Counted from the first letter of the stretch, positions 54,393-63,578 are shown. The stretch: 64,000 nucleotides of DNA from Dyadobacter arcticus (GCF_011762185.1 NZ_JAASQJ010000001.1:1116001-1180000); one strand, 5' to 3'. Numbers and translations: made by a program. The notes: a model not told the origin generated them from the letters alone.

Positions 54393-55619
54393 ATGGACCT
54401 TTCTTACCGGATTGCCATCCGCTATTTCTTCTCAAAAAATAAACGAAGCTTTATCAGTCTGATAGCCCGCATTGCGATGGCTGGCGTTGCTGTCGGTACG
54501 ATGGCGATGGTGGTGGTACTTTCGGTTTTTAATGGTATGGAGGATTTGAACCGTAAAATTTTCAAAACCTTTGATGCCGACGTGAAAATTACACCGGTCA
54601 CGGGGAAACGATTCAAGGTAACTGATCAGCTTATTGCGGATATCCGGTCGGTGGAGGGTGTGAAGCAGGTGACACAGGTCGTGGAGGACAATGCATTAGC
54701 ACGATACGGCAATCAGCAAATTTATATTCGTCTCAAAGGGGTAGACAACACATTTGAAGTTCAAAAACAGCTTGATACCGCGCTAATAGAAGGATCGCTA
54801 AAATTGTATGGACCGAATGGTACGCCATATGCCATTATTTCCGAAGGTATACGCAATGCTTTGTCGATTTCGCTCGAAGATATCATTACACCCCTGGAAG
54901 TACTTTACCCGAAACTGGATACCAAAGTCTTGAATCTGACATCCCCCGAAGCATTTAAGCAGCTGGCGCTTCGGCCCGGAGGCATCTTTTTTATTGAAAA
55001 CAGGTATGATGATTACGTGATCGCGCCTGTTGCGCTGGCGGATTCGCTTATGCAATATCGAGGGGCAAGATCGGCACTTGAAATCGTTGTCGCTCCGGGC
55101 TATAAGGAAAAGCGTGTAAGTGACAGCATTGGTCAGAAGCTGGGCGGAAATTATGTTGTAAAAGACAGGGATTCATTAAATTCAGACTTGCTTCGTGCTA
55201 TAAAAATGGAGAAGCTTTTTGTGGCAGTGACGCTCTCCCTGATTATTTTAGTTGCTGCAATCAACATCTTTTTTTCATTGAGCATGCTTGCCATTGAAAA
55301 GAAAAATGACGTTTCAATGCTCTATTCGCTTGGGGCGGAACCATCGCTGATACGGAAAATTTTTCTGGCAGAAGGCGCCATTGTCGCATTGTCGGGAGCA
55401 ATTGTCGGCCTTTTCGGCGGCGTAATGCTATGCTGGCTGCAAATTAAGTACGGATTTGTTTCAATGGGAATGTCGACGTCACTGGTGGATGCCTATCCGG
55501 TCAAATTAATATGGGGAGATATACTCTACACTGGCGTCATTGTCGTTATCATAACCGTGCTTGTATCCTATATTCCTGCCAGAAGAGCAGCGGACGCAGG
55601 ATTGATTTTACGAGTTTAA
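54393..55619 (+). CDS. LolC/LolE-like lipoprotein-releasing ABC permease
   Basis: 408 aa, single FtsX domain with four TM segments: TM1 after MDLSYRIAIRYFFSKNKRSFISLIARIAMAGVAVGTMAMVVVLSVFNGMEDL, a periplasmic domain of about 220 aa (about 50-270), then the three C-terminal TMs with MLAIEKKNDVSMLYSLGAEPSLIRKIFLAEGAIVALSGAIVGL. This is the LolC/E architecture, unlike the duplicated paralogues of the array. LolCDE releases outer-membrane lipoproteins from the inner membrane; the ATPase LolD is not adjacent. In Bacteroidota one gene often replaces lolC and lolE. Ends YIPARRAADAGLILRV. Confidence 0.85.
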   Translation: MDLSYRIAIRYFFSKNKRSFISLIARIAMAGVAVGTMAMVVVLSVFNGMEDLNRKIFKTFDADVKITPVTGKRFKVTDQLIADIRSVEGVKQVTQVVEDNALARYGNQQIYIRLKGVDNTFEVQKQLDTALIEGSLKLYGPNGTPYAIISEGIRNALSISLEDIITPLEVLYPKLDTKVLNLTSPEAFKQLALRPGGIFFIENRYDDYVIAPVALADSLMQYRGARSALEIVVAPGYKEKRVSDSIGQKLGGNYVVKDRDSLNSDLLRAIKMEKLFVAVTLSLIILVAAINIFFSLSMLAIEKKNDVSMLYSLGAEPSLIRKIFLAEGAIVALSGAIVGLFGGVMLCWLQIKYGFVSMGMSTSLVDAYPVKLIWGDILYTGVIVVIITVLVSYIPARRAADAGLILRV

Positions 55620-55696
55620 AAGCATCATTCATATACACAACGCTCTATAACTGAAATACTTTGACCAAAATCCTAGCAATCAATCTGAAATCAGGT

Positions 55697-58294
55697 ATGG
55701 CCTGTGAATATAAGCCACTTTTTTTGAGCCGATTTATATCTGCATTATTTACAATATCTCTTAGTCTACTTCTCACAAACATTGCATCTGGTTTCACTGC
55801 TCCGGCAGACACAGTCTATCGAAGAAATCCAGGAACAATAACCCCAAAAGGACCTTACAGGCCTGAGAACGTGAAAAAGAGTGAAATTCTTTATACCAGG
55901 CTTGATGTTCAGTTTGATTGGGCAAAACAGCAGGTTCCGGCTTCCGCAATTTTAAAATTTAAATCCCATTTTTATCCTCAAAACACACTTGAACTGGATG
56001 CAAAAGGGTTTGAAATTAAAAGTATCGCATTGCTTGATACCGTAGGGGATTATGGAATGCTGACAAAAGAGGAAATTGCGGCGAAGGTTACCAAAAAATT
56101 AGAATTCACTTATGATAAGCGGAAACTGGTTATCAAACTCGGCCAGAACTATTCAAGGAAAGACACGCTATTTGTCAAAATTGATTATGTAGCTCGGCCT
56201 AATGATATACCAAGAGGCAAACAGGAGGATAGTTCCACTGACAAAGGGCTGTATTTCATCAATGCGGACGGAATGGATGAAGAAAAGCCACGCCAGATAT
56301 GGACGCAGGGAGAGACAGAGGGTAGCTCATGCTGGTTCCCGACTATAGACGCGCCAAATCAAAAATTCACTCAGGACTTCTATATTACAGTTGACAGCAC
56401 TTATAAGACATTGTCTAATGGATTATTGGTCGATCAGCAGAAATTAAAAAAAGGGATGCGGACGGATCATTGGAGGCAAACTTTACCGCATGCGCCGTAC
56501 CTGGCAATGTTGGCGGTTGGTGACTATGCAATTGCCAAAGATATGATGCCAAATGGACTCGAACTGAGTTATTATGTTGAGCCAAAATATGGGCAGGATG
56601 CGCATGCAATATTCGGACGTACGCCTGAAATGATGGGCTTTTTTACCAACATTTTTGGTGTCGAGTATCCCTGGCAAAAATACGCCCAGATTGTCGTGCG
56701 GGATTTCGTCGCAGGCGCAATGGAGAATACAACCGCAACGGTTCATGAAGAAGGCGTACAAAATGATACCCGTTCATTGGTAGATGGGAATTCTGACGCA
56801 GTGATTGCGCATGAACTTGCACATCATTGGTTCGGAGATTATGTAACCTGCGAAGAATGGGGTCAACTACCCTTGAATGAATCATTTGCAAACTACGCCG
56901 AATATTTGTGGAGCGAATACAATGATGGGAAATATGAGGCCGACTGGGGTAATTTACAGGAAATGAGAACCTACCTGCTCGAATCTGAAACCAAGCAGGT
57001 CCCAATGGTCCGCTACTTTTATAAGGATCGGGAAAATATGTTTGACAGCCACTCTTATTCCAAAGGTGGACGTATCCTGCATATGCTCAGGACTTATGTG
57101 GGAGATGATGCGTTTTTCGCTGCCTTGCAGGATTACCTGAAAACCCACGCTTTCGGGACTACCGAAATCGGTGATCTTCGGGTTTCATTTGAGAAAATTA
57201 CCGGGCAGGACCTTAATTGGTTTTTCGATCAATGGTTCCACCGGCCGGGCCATCCATCTTTGAAAATCCAGCAGGAATATGTTGCGGCGAGTGGGAAGGT
57301 TTTATTAAAGATCAGGCAAGTGCAGGATACGTTGGCTTCGACCGTTTATCGTTTGCCTGTAAAAGTCGATGTTTGGGTGAGCGGGAAAAAGAACCAATAT
57401 GAGGTTTTGGTTGACAAGGTAAGTCAAACGCTGGAATTTGCTGCCGCAAAGAAACCCGATCTGGTTGTTTTTGACTCGGAAGCGCAGCTGCTGGGAGTGA
57501 TTGAACACGAGAAAAGCCTCCCGGAGATGGAATTTCAATATCTGAACGAAGACCGATTCCTGCATAAGTATGACGCGTTGTCTCAGCTCGAAGGATCAAT
57601 AGCGGATAGTACTGTTAAAAATATCCTGGAAAAAGCCATGGGTGACCCTTTTTGGAAGTTTAGGCAAATGGCGATTAGTAACTTTGCTGAGTATGACGGT
57701 GTTGGGTTTGTCGATATTGAAAAGATCATTCAGACCCGCGCACGCATGGACCCGCATCCGCAGGTACGTTCGGAGGCTATCATTACATTAGCCTCTTTCG
57801 GGGACAATAACAGTGATCCGATTTTTAGAGAAGCATTAAGTGATAGTTCATACCAGGTAGTTTCTGTTGCGATCGAAAAATATTTGATGGGACAGCCTAC
57901 CGATGCAAATGAAATTGCAGCGCAGTTTGAAGATTCGCCCAATGATGCCATTGTTACCTCTGTGGCTAACTACTACGCCGGACTCGCACAACCTGAACGG
58001 TTTGACTGGTTTCTGACGAAAATGAAATCAATGAAGCCAACCGAAAAGTATAATTTTCTGCAAGTTTTCGGGAAATACCTCATTAAGTCCAAGCAGGACA
58101 TTCAAAGGCGCAGCATTCCTGTTTTGGAAGGTCTGGCAAGGGATAACCCGTCCTATTTCGTAAGATTTGGTGCTTTTCAGGCATTGGGCCTGTTAACGGA
58201 TATTCAGGGCGTAACCGCACTGCGAAAAGATATTCGCGCCAAGGAAACTGAGCCTAAGCTGAAAGAAATGTACAGCCAGTTCGGGGAGTTGTAA
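55697..58294 (+). CDS. M1 family metallo-aminopeptidase with C-terminal HEAT-like domain
   Basis: 865 aa from ATG 55697 (MACEYKPLFLSRFISALF); a TTG start at 55661 is also possible. The N-terminus is a signal peptide (ALFTISLSLLLTNIASGFT), so the enzyme is exported. The substrate-binding GAMEN is at 340-344, and HELAHHWFGDYVTCEEWGQLPLNE provides the HExxH-x18-E zinc site (His372, Glu373, His376, Glu395). The catalytic Tyr region is SYSKGGRILHMLRTYVG. From about 600 to the end the sequence has HEAT-like helical repeats (EKAMGDPFWKFRQMAISNF, MDPHPQVRSEAIITLASFG). Role: release of N-terminal amino acids from peptides outside the cytoplasm. Confidence 0.92.
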   Translation: MACEYKPLFLSRFISALFTISLSLLLTNIASGFTAPADTVYRRNPGTITPKGPYRPENVKKSEILYTRLDVQFDWAKQQVPASAILKFKSHFYPQNTLELDAKGFEIKSIALLDTVGDYGMLTKEEIAAKVTKKLEFTYDKRKLVIKLGQNYSRKDTLFVKIDYVARPNDIPRGKQEDSSTDKGLYFINADGMDEEKPRQIWTQGETEGSSCWFPTIDAPNQKFTQDFYITVDSTYKTLSNGLLVDQQKLKKGMRTDHWRQTLPHAPYLAMLAVGDYAIAKDMMPNGLELSYYVEPKYGQDAHAIFGRTPEMMGFFTNIFGVEYPWQKYAQIVVRDFVAGAMENTTATVHEEGVQNDTRSLVDGNSDAVIAHELAHHWFGDYVTCEEWGQLPLNESFANYAEYLWSEYNDGKYEADWGNLQEMRTYLLESETKQVPMVRYFYKDRENMFDSHSYSKGGRILHMLRTYVGDDAFFAALQDYLKTHAFGTTEIGDLRVSFEKITGQDLNWFFDQWFHRPGHPSLKIQQEYVAASGKVLLKIRQVQDTLASTVYRLPVKVDVWVSGKKNQYEVLVDKVSQTLEFAAAKKPDLVVFDSEAQLLGVIEHEKSLPEMEFQYLNEDRFLHKYDALSQLEGSIADSTVKNILEKAMGDPFWKFRQMAISNFAEYDGVGFVDIEKIIQTRARMDPHPQVRSEAIITLASFGDNNSDPIFREALSDSSYQVVSVAIEKYLMGQPTDANEIAAQFEDSPNDAIVTSVANYYAGLAQPERFDWFLTKMKSMKPTEKYNFLQVFGKYLIKSKQDIQRRSIPVLEGLARDNPSYFVRFGAFQALGLLTDIQGVTALRKDIRAKETEPKLKEMYSQFGEL

Positions 58295-58328
58295 ATCAGA
58301 CAGGGATAGGGGTCATCTGCGGTCAAGT

Positions 58329-58500
58329 ATTGTCATTTTTAGTTCGGGGTTGTTCGGGATTGTTCGAAGGTAGTTCGGGATTGTTTGTATAGTTCTGAGC
58401 GATTTTAAAATAACTATCTAGAATGACAATTCATGACCATTACTGACTATTTCGAACTACCCTGTACCACCTCGAACTATCTTGAACCCCTCCGAACAAT
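58329..58500. repeat. GTTCG-type strand-switching repeat between convergent genes
   Basis: The left half repeats AGTTCGGGG, TGTTCGGGA, TGTTCGAAGG, AGTTCGGGA (58340-58382). The right half repeats the complement: TCGAACTACC, TCGAACTAT, TTGAACCCC, CCGAACAAT (58452-58500). An outer exact pair ATTGTCATT/AATGACAAT (58329, 58422) is also present. It could form a large branched hairpin serving as a two-way terminator for the aminopeptidase and LacI-family genes. Confidence 0.65.
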
Positions 58501-58526
58501 AATAACAATTTGTAACTTCAGCCTGC

Positions 58527-59612
58527 TCACTGCGGATCCAGGTAATAATCCAGGTTTTCCCGGGTGATAATGTCCAGGGGTAGGAATTTGATAGGTTGTA
58601 TCTCCTTTTTAAAGACCAGGTGATTAGCCAATTGATGAATACCCCAATAACCCTGTCCAAGCGGGTTTTGGTTGATGAGAAAATTAATGATCTCTTTATT
58701 CAGATATTTCAAATTAGGCTCCACCAAGTCATAACCTACCAATTTGATATCAGTGATCTGTTTTCTCTCCAGATAAGCAGCAAATTCAAATGCCTTTGAA
58801 TTCGTGACATACACCGCCCTCAGGTCGGGGTATTGGGCCAGAATATCATCCCAGGGTTTGTCATGTGACTCGTTTTCAGGAAAGTCAATTTCCTGGCTGA
58901 TGATGTTAAAGCTTGGCTCTGTTTGCTTGCTGTGAAAATAATCCCTGAACCCCTCTTCCTTGGTAATCAAGTGCGCTGAATTGGAAATATCCTCATTAAT
59001 ATGCGCCACCAATATACTTCCAGCCGACTGTAGCCCAAAACTCAGGATTTTCGCCGCCAGGGAACCACTACGATATGAATCCTGCCCGATGTAACACAAT
59101 GGATTGACATGTTCAATTTGGGTGTTGAAAAGCACGAAAGGAATTCCCAGGTCGGTCCATTCTTTAAAAAAAGGAAGTGCTTCTTTGTAAAAGATCGGGG
59201 CAATCAGTAAGCCGTCGGGATGCTCTAGGGTTACCTCACGCGCCTTTGCTATAAACGACTCATCATCGTGGGAGTTAAAAATGAACTGAGTAATATAAAC
59301 GCCGTATTGACGCAGCTCTTTTTCAGCTTTTTCAAGCCCCGTTTTGGGTGCTTCCCAATAAGCGTCAAGACTTGGATCGGGGATCAGAACAGCCAGATTG
59401 AATGTGCGTTGCGATTTAAGCGACTGGGCAATGAAGTTAGGTTCGTAATTCAATTCCTTAATAATTCCCAGGATCCGCTCGCGTACATCATCCGCAACTC
59501 TGCCTCTATTATGCAATACCCTATCGACAGTCCCCTTGGATGTTTGGGCCTTTTCTGCTATATCTTTTATTCTTACGATTTTCTTTTTCACTTCAAACTT
59601 ATTCTGAGACAT
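58527..59612 (-). CDS. LacI-family transcriptional regulator
   Basis: 361 aa. N-terminal helix-turn-helix about residues 11-60 (IVRIKDIAEKAQTSKGTVDRVLHNRGRVADDVRERILGIIKELNYEPNFIAQSL), with GTVDRVLHNRG matching the LacI recognition helix. Then a periplasmic-binding-protein-like effector domain (LAVLIPDPSLDAYWEAPKTGLEKAEKEL ... YIGQDSYRSGSLAAKIL ... RAVYVTNSKAFEFAAYL). The SLDAYW-PxxGLEKA start is typical of the Bacteroidota subgroup that senses sugars or derivatives. No sugar genes are adjacent, so the target may be elsewhere. A minus-strand -7 box TAGCTTTG lies at 59634-59627. Confidence 0.9.
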   Translation of the reverse strand: MSQNKFEVKKKIVRIKDIAEKAQTSKGTVDRVLHNRGRVADDVRERILGIIKELNYEPNFIAQSLKSQRTFNLAVLIPDPSLDAYWEAPKTGLEKAEKELRQYGVYITQFIFNSHDDESFIAKAREVTLEHPDGLLIAPIFYKEALPFFKEWTDLGIPFVLFNTQIEHVNPLCYIGQDSYRSGSLAAKILSFGLQSAGSILVAHINEDISNSAHLITKEEGFRDYFHSKQTEPSFNIISQEIDFPENESHDKPWDDILAQYPDLRAVYVTNSKAFEFAAYLERKQITDIKLVGYDLVEPNLKYLNKEIINFLINQNPLGQGYWGIHQLANHLVFKKEIQPIKFLPLDIITRENLDYYLDPQ

Positions 59613-59903
59613 TTTTAAAAAGCCTGCAAAGCTAATAACTAATGACGAAGATGTCAGAAAGTTGGAATATGCTTCTTGTTGAGCTACTTAATAATATTTC
59701 TCAAACTAATTTTATAATTTATTTGAGAATATCAATTATACCTTTTAGTTTTACTTATCTCTTTGACACATTTACGTTACAAAACGTGTACGGTCACGCC
59801 ATAATTTTTGATGTGCGTGTTCGAACACTATTATTAAGTTTACTAGGATATATCAATATTAAAAGTAATTTTGCTTTTCTAGATCCCACTAATCCTAAAT
59901 CCT
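59613..59903. other. AT-rich intergenic stretch upstream of the LacI-family gene
   Basis: About 290 bp, clearly more AT-rich than its surroundings. It contains a minus-strand TAGCTTTG (59634-59627) as a possible -7 box of the regulator and a dyad ACGTT-N4-AACGT (59774-59787) that could be an operator for a LacI-type protein. A + strand frame of 87 codons (59642-59905) exists, but its composition looks like translated AT-rich DNA; I do not call it a gene. Confidence 0.4.
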
Positions 59904-59936
59904 GAAAAGCGTACGACATTTACTCGTGCGCTTTTC
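59904..59936 (-). terminator. terminator after the ferredoxin-type reductase gene
   Basis: GAAAAGCGTACGA and TCGTGCGCTTTTC pair over 13 bp with one G-U wobble, loop of 7. It lies 5 bp past the stop of the minus-strand gene. There is no long T-run beyond the TTTTC in the stem itself. Confidence 0.6.
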
Positions 59937-59941
59937 CATTT

Positions 59942-60988
59942 TCAGGGAATTTCGATGATGACATCGTCGCTGTCCACATAAGCCGAGCAGGTTAAGATCC
60001 ACCCATCGTTCAGGTCACGATCCGTCAATACTTCGTTTACGCTCATGTGAATTCTCCCACTTTTGCAGATTCCCGCGCAGGTAGAGCACCTTCCACCCTT
60101 ACAACTATACGGCAATTGAATACCTGCGGCCAGCGCAGCTTCCAAAACCGTGGTATGGGCAGGGATTAACAGATTTTGCAGTCGCTCTCGAAAATGAAGC
60201 AGTATCTTATGCGGGAATGATATGGGTGGAGGTGGCGGGGGAGAGGTAATTACAAAATTCTCCTTTCTGATCTGCGCATTGGAATACCCAAGAAAATGCA
60301 GCGTAATTTCTGCGGAGCGCATTAGATCGAACGGACCACAGATAAAGAAGCGCGCATCCTCACGCTTGTAACGCAATGATTTGTTGATCAGCTGTTCCAA
60401 TCTGGTATTATTGATCCGCCCACGTATACCGTTCCATTCGTCCGAGGGCTGACTGTGAATATGAACCACCTGCAGCCGATTTGGAAACCGTGCCTCCCAA
60501 CTTTCAATTTCGTGCCAAAACAATGTGTTATTCACATTTCTGCTAGCATAGATTAAAATAATATGGCAGCTATCCTCTGTTGCTAATGCTTGTTTTAAAA
60601 TAGAAAAAAGGGGTGTAATGCCGCTCCCAGCTCCTATGAGAACGATATCCCTATTTTTGTTTTCTGATTCTTCCAAGACGAAGCGCCCAGACGGTGGCAA
60701 TACACTGAATGAATCTCCAACCTGAACATGATCTATCCAAAAGCGCGAAATCTCACCATTAGGGATGCGTTTAATTGTGATAGCCGGGTATTCGTCTACG
60801 TCCGGCGCTGAGCTCATAGAATAGGAGCGCCTTACTTCATGTCCGTGTATATGAATTAAAAAAGTGAGGAACTGTCCTGCTTTGTAGATCAAACGTGCTC
60901 CATCGCTTCTTTCCAAAATAAAAGTCTTGGTATCACTTCCCTCATTCCTTATCTGCCTGATATGCAGCGTTATCGATGACTCCGACAT
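59942..60988 (-). CDS. flavin- and 2Fe-2S-containing reductase (PaaE/ferredoxin-NADP reductase-like)
   Basis: 348 aa. FAD domain (about 1-105) with RRSYSMSSAP as flavin-binding RxYS. NAD(P) domain (about 106-235) with VLIGAGSGITPLFSILKQAL and FFICGPFDLMRSAEI. C-terminal plant-type ferredoxin domain with PYSCKGGRCSTCAGIC: Cys296, Cys301, Cys304 and Cys334 in C-x4-C-x2-C-x29-C ligate 2Fe-2S. Such proteins pass electrons from NAD(P)H to an oxygenase, hydroxylase or other acceptor. No oxygenase gene is adjacent. It starts 5 bp after the unknown gene 60994-62094 and is the last gene of an operon begun by a NifU-like protein. Confidence 0.88.
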   Translation of the reverse strand: MSESSITLHIRQIRNEGSDTKTFILERSDGARLIYKAGQFLTFLIHIHGHEVRRSYSMSSAPDVDEYPAITIKRIPNGEISRFWIDHVQVGDSFSVLPPSGRFVLEESENKNRDIVLIGAGSGITPLFSILKQALATEDSCHIILIYASRNVNNTLFWHEIESWEARFPNRLQVVHIHSQPSDEWNGIRGRINNTRLEQLINKSLRYKREDARFFICGPFDLMRSAEITLHFLGYSNAQIRKENFVITSPPPPPPISFPHKILLHFRERLQNLLIPAHTTVLEAALAAGIQLPYSCKGGRCSTCAGICKSGRIHMSVNEVLTDRDLNDGWILTCSAYVDSDDVIIEIP

Positions 60989-60993
60989 ACGAA

Positions 60994-62094
60994 TTAAAAG
61001 GCATTGGATGGTGAGATGGACTGATCGTTTTCAAAACCGTTCCATAATGTCTGGTATTCGGCCAGCAAAGTCCAGCAATGTGCCTCGCAGATCCAATGCA
61101 TGTGAAATAACGGGTGTATTGATAGCCGGTATAGCAAAGGATTTTGATATGCCGTGAGCAAGCCGGCAATAAAAAAATAGAAACCCTTGAAATCCGCTGT
61201 TTTGAATTTTTCTATCTCAATCCTTTCTGTTTTTACACCCAACCGGATTAAGGATGAAGCTAAAATCACTCGGTCCATCCTATTTTCTGTTACGGCGGAC
61301 AGCCGAATGATATCATTCACAAACTTTACACGGGCTGTTCTCAAATGCTCCGGATCGAAGGTGCCAATCAAGCGGGCTACGTGGTAAATGATCAGCGGAG
61401 CTCTTGGATATTGATGTGCAAAACGGAAAGGGGATTGTAAGTAGCGACCCGTTTCAATCACCGAACGAATGTATGCCAAGCTGTCGCTATCGTGTTGATT
61501 GAAAGGAAGTTTGTAATGCATAATGCAGTACAGCAGATTACTCAGGACGCTGATATCAAATTCAACATACATATTTTTTCCAAACCAGGTTGAATATGCC
61601 TTTAATGATTTGTATTCAGGAAGTGTATTGCTGATCCATTTTTTGCTTCCGTTAGCGTGCACGGCAAGTTTGCCTTTAAGCCAGTCAAGTTCATCCTGTG
61701 AAGGATTAGTTGTCATGTATACAAATGCCGTGTCGTCCACATCATCCGGTATTCTGAAATGATCAAAATGGCGGAAAACAAAGCCGTTTGGGAAATGTTT
61801 CGACGGCTTGGTTTTCCAAAAATTATAAGTTTTGAGCCCGTCTTTATTTTTGAAATCCGGATAGTTCAGGATGACTTTCGCACAAATCGAATCAATCTTC
61901 GCCTGAATTTCAGCAGTCGCATCTTTTCGAATGGATTGCAGAGTAAAACAAATGATCGACGAGAAAAAAATGGTCGTGTCGGGCCTTTGGTAACCAATGA
62001 GCGGATTAACTCTTCGAGCAGGGAATATGCCTTGGGGAAACAAGTTATTTCCTTTGGATTGCAAGTTTTCAATTCGTTCAATAAACTGCTGCAT
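60994..62094 (-). CDS. protein of unknown function between NifU-like and reductase genes
   Basis: 366 aa from ATG 62094 (MQQFIERIENLQ), 14 bp after the NifU-like stop; the ORF could run 40 residues further into that gene, which is implausible. No signal peptide. Mostly helical. The middle part VEFDISVLSNLLYCIMHYKLPFNQHDSDSLAYIRSVIETGRYLQSPFRFAHQYPRAPLIIYHVARLI is spaced like alpha/alpha-toroid (terpenoid-cyclase-like) repeat proteins, but I see no catalytic DxDD motif, so this is only a fold guess. Several His and Cys near the C-terminus (HPLFHMHWICEAHCWTLL) could bind metal. The tight operon with an Fe-S scaffold and an Fe-S reductase suggests a redox-linked role. Confidence 0.6.
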   Translation of the reverse strand: MQQFIERIENLQSKGNNLFPQGIFPARRVNPLIGYQRPDTTIFFSSIICFTLQSIRKDATAEIQAKIDSICAKVILNYPDFKNKDGLKTYNFWKTKPSKHFPNGFVFRHFDHFRIPDDVDDTAFVYMTTNPSQDELDWLKGKLAVHANGSKKWISNTLPEYKSLKAYSTWFGKNMYVEFDISVLSNLLYCIMHYKLPFNQHDSDSLAYIRSVIETGRYLQSPFRFAHQYPRAPLIIYHVARLIGTFDPEHLRTARVKFVNDIIRLSAVTENRMDRVILASSLIRLGVKTERIEIEKFKTADFKGFYFFIAGLLTAYQNPLLYRLSIHPLFHMHWICEAHCWTLLAEYQTLWNGFENDQSISPSNAF

Positions 62095-62108
62095 GGACTG
62101 CTGAATGA

Positions 62109-62705
62109 TCAAACGCCTTCCGCTACCACCTCTTTTACATTGGGTACCATTCGGGTCAGCAGATTTTCTATACCCGCTTTCAATGTCAGTGTAGAAGAAG
62201 GGCAGCCGCTGCAAGATCCTTGTAATAAGACTTTTACCACACCAGAATCTTCATTAAACGAGTGAAAGTTGATCGCACCCCCGTCGGATTCTACGGCCGG
62301 ACGAACATACTGGTCTAATGCTGCCTTTATTTTTTGTACCGTATCCGAATCCCTTGAATCTACGATTAAAGTGTTCGTGTCAATTGTTTTTTGCTCGAAA
62401 ACAGGGTGATTTTCTTCGAAGTAAATTTTGATAAACTGCTTTGTATCACGCAAAACTTCCTCCCATGCATTGGTATCATCCTTTGTAATGGTAATGAAAT
62501 TACTTGTAATGAAAACTCTTTTTACATGTGGAAACTGAAAAAGATCGGAAGCTAGTGGAGACGCTTTTCCTTCTTCAAGAGCAGACTCCAGGGAAGGATA
62601 ATCAAATGAAAGACCGTCTGGAACAAGCTCGAAGTTCAGGACGAACTTCATAGAATTAGGATTGGGACTTAATTCGGTATATACGAAAACTGGGCGTGTC
62701 AGCAT
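62109..62705 (-). CDS. NifU-like (Nfu) iron-sulfur cluster scaffold protein
   Basis: 198 aa from ATG 62705 (MLTRPVFVYTELSPNPNSMKFVLN); the longer frame to 62798 has no family counterpart. Residues 1-95 are the Nfu N-terminal domain (TELSPNPNSMKFVLNFELV ... SDLFQFPHVKRVFITSNFITITK). Residues 115-198 are the NifU C-terminal domain with GSCSGCPSSTLTLKAGIENLL; Cys165 and Cys168 form the CxxC that holds a labile cluster at a dimer interface. Role: carrying 4Fe-4S or 2Fe-2S clusters to target proteins. First gene of the operon with the unknown protein and the reductase. Confidence 0.92.
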   Translation of the reverse strand: MLTRPVFVYTELSPNPNSMKFVLNFELVPDGLSFDYPSLESALEEGKASPLASDLFQFPHVKRVFITSNFITITKDDTNAWEEVLRDTKQFIKIYFEENHPVFEQKTIDTNTLIVDSRDSDTVQKIKAALDQYVRPAVESDGGAINFHSFNEDSGVVKVLLQGSCSGCPSSTLTLKAGIENLLTRMVPNVKEVVAEGV

Positions 62706-62800
62706 TTTTTCTATTTTTTCAAAGATGGTAGGTAAACTTGTAATGGGCAAACAACCTAAAGTAACTTTTGGTTTGAGGAACCCGGATTTGTCAGGCAAAT

Positions 62801-62836
62801 AAAAGCCCGCAAGACGATTAGTCCAACGGGCTTTTT
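62801..62836 (-). terminator. Rho-independent terminator after rpmA
   Basis: On the minus strand AAAAAGCCCG ... CGGGCTTTTATT, an 8-bp GC-rich stem with a 17-base loop and T-rich end. It lies about 27 bp past the rpmA stop and separates the ribosomal genes from the NifU-like operon. Confidence 0.7.
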
Positions 62837-62862
62837 ACTTGGTTGGTTATCCAACCTGATGA

Positions 62863-63153
62863 CTATGCTTCTGCAACAACAACTTCTGCAACAGGAGCTG
62901 CGATCGGCTCGATGTGAACAAAAGACTTGTTAGCGCGGGTTTTGCGGAAAACCACGTTACCTGCAACCAATGCAAAGAGCGTATGGTCGCGACCGATACC
63001 TACGTTTTTGCCTGGGTTGTGTTTTGTTCCACGCTGACGAACCAGGATATTTCCTGCTTTGGCAAGCTGGCCACCGAATAATTTTACGCCCAGACGCTTG
63101 CTTTCTGATTCCCGTCCGTTTCTTGAGCTACCTACACCTTTCTTATGTGCCAT
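62863..63153 (-). CDS. rpmA: 50S ribosomal protein L27
   Basis: 96 aa. [62 protein letters not shown] is the full L27 signature. The N-terminus reaches the peptidyl-transferase centre. There is no Firmicutes-type cleavable N-terminal extension. The C-terminal tail ([19 protein letters not shown]) is slightly extended and acidic. Downstream partner of rplU, 74 bp away, the standard bacterial order. Confidence 0.98.
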   Translation of the reverse strand: MAHKKGVGSSRNGRESESKRLGVKLFGGQLAKAGNILVRQRGTKHNPGKNVGIGRDHTLFALVAGNVVFRKTRANKSFVHIEPIAAPVAEVVVAEA

Positions 63154-63227
63154 GATATCTTAACTATTAATGATAATTTCTTGATTGATTAAAACAGACA
63201 ACCCGTTTGGATGGTCAAATGAAAAAG

Positions 63228-63539
63228 TTAGGCGACGATCTCGTCGATACTGATCTTAGTCAGATACTGGCGATGGCCGTTTTTAACTTTGTAACCTTTA
63301 CGTCTTTTCTTCTTGAAGACGATTACTTTTTCACCTTTAAGGTGTTCAAGAACAGTTGCTTTAACAGAAGCACCTGCTACTGTTGGGAGACCTACCTGTA
63401 CTGTGCCTTCGTTGTCAACGAGGAGGACTTTGTCAAATACAAGCTCAGCGTTCACGTCACCTTCAAGCCTATGCGTGAAGATTTCGCGACCCTTTTCAAC
63501 TTTAAATTGCTGACCTGCGATTTCTACGATTGCGTACAT
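63228..63539 (-). CDS. rplU: 50S ribosomal protein L21
   Basis: 103 aa from ATG 63539 ([41 protein letters not shown]). Family core [45 protein letters not shown] is present. It binds 23S rRNA domain IV-V and assembles early. First gene of the rplU-rpmA operon, with a good promoter at 63579. Confidence 0.98.
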   Translation of the reverse strand: MYAIVEIAGQQFKVEKGREIFTHRLEGDVNAELVFDKVLLVDNEGTVQVGLPTVAGASVKATVLEHLKGEKVIVFKKKRRKGYKVKNGHRQYLTKISIDEIVA

Positions 63540-63578
63540 GTTAATAATTGATTGTATACTGGATTCAAAAACGAGGTG

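Noticed and set aside
59642..59905. 87-codon + strand frame upstream of the LacI-family gene
   Set aside because: Composition is that of translated AT-rich DNA, no start signal or family features, and it runs antisense to the leader of the regulator.
62095..62214. 40-residue N-terminal extension of the unknown protein into the NifU-like gene
   Set aside because: The sequence is an out-of-frame reading of the conserved CxxC region; ATG 62094 follows the NifU-like stop directly.
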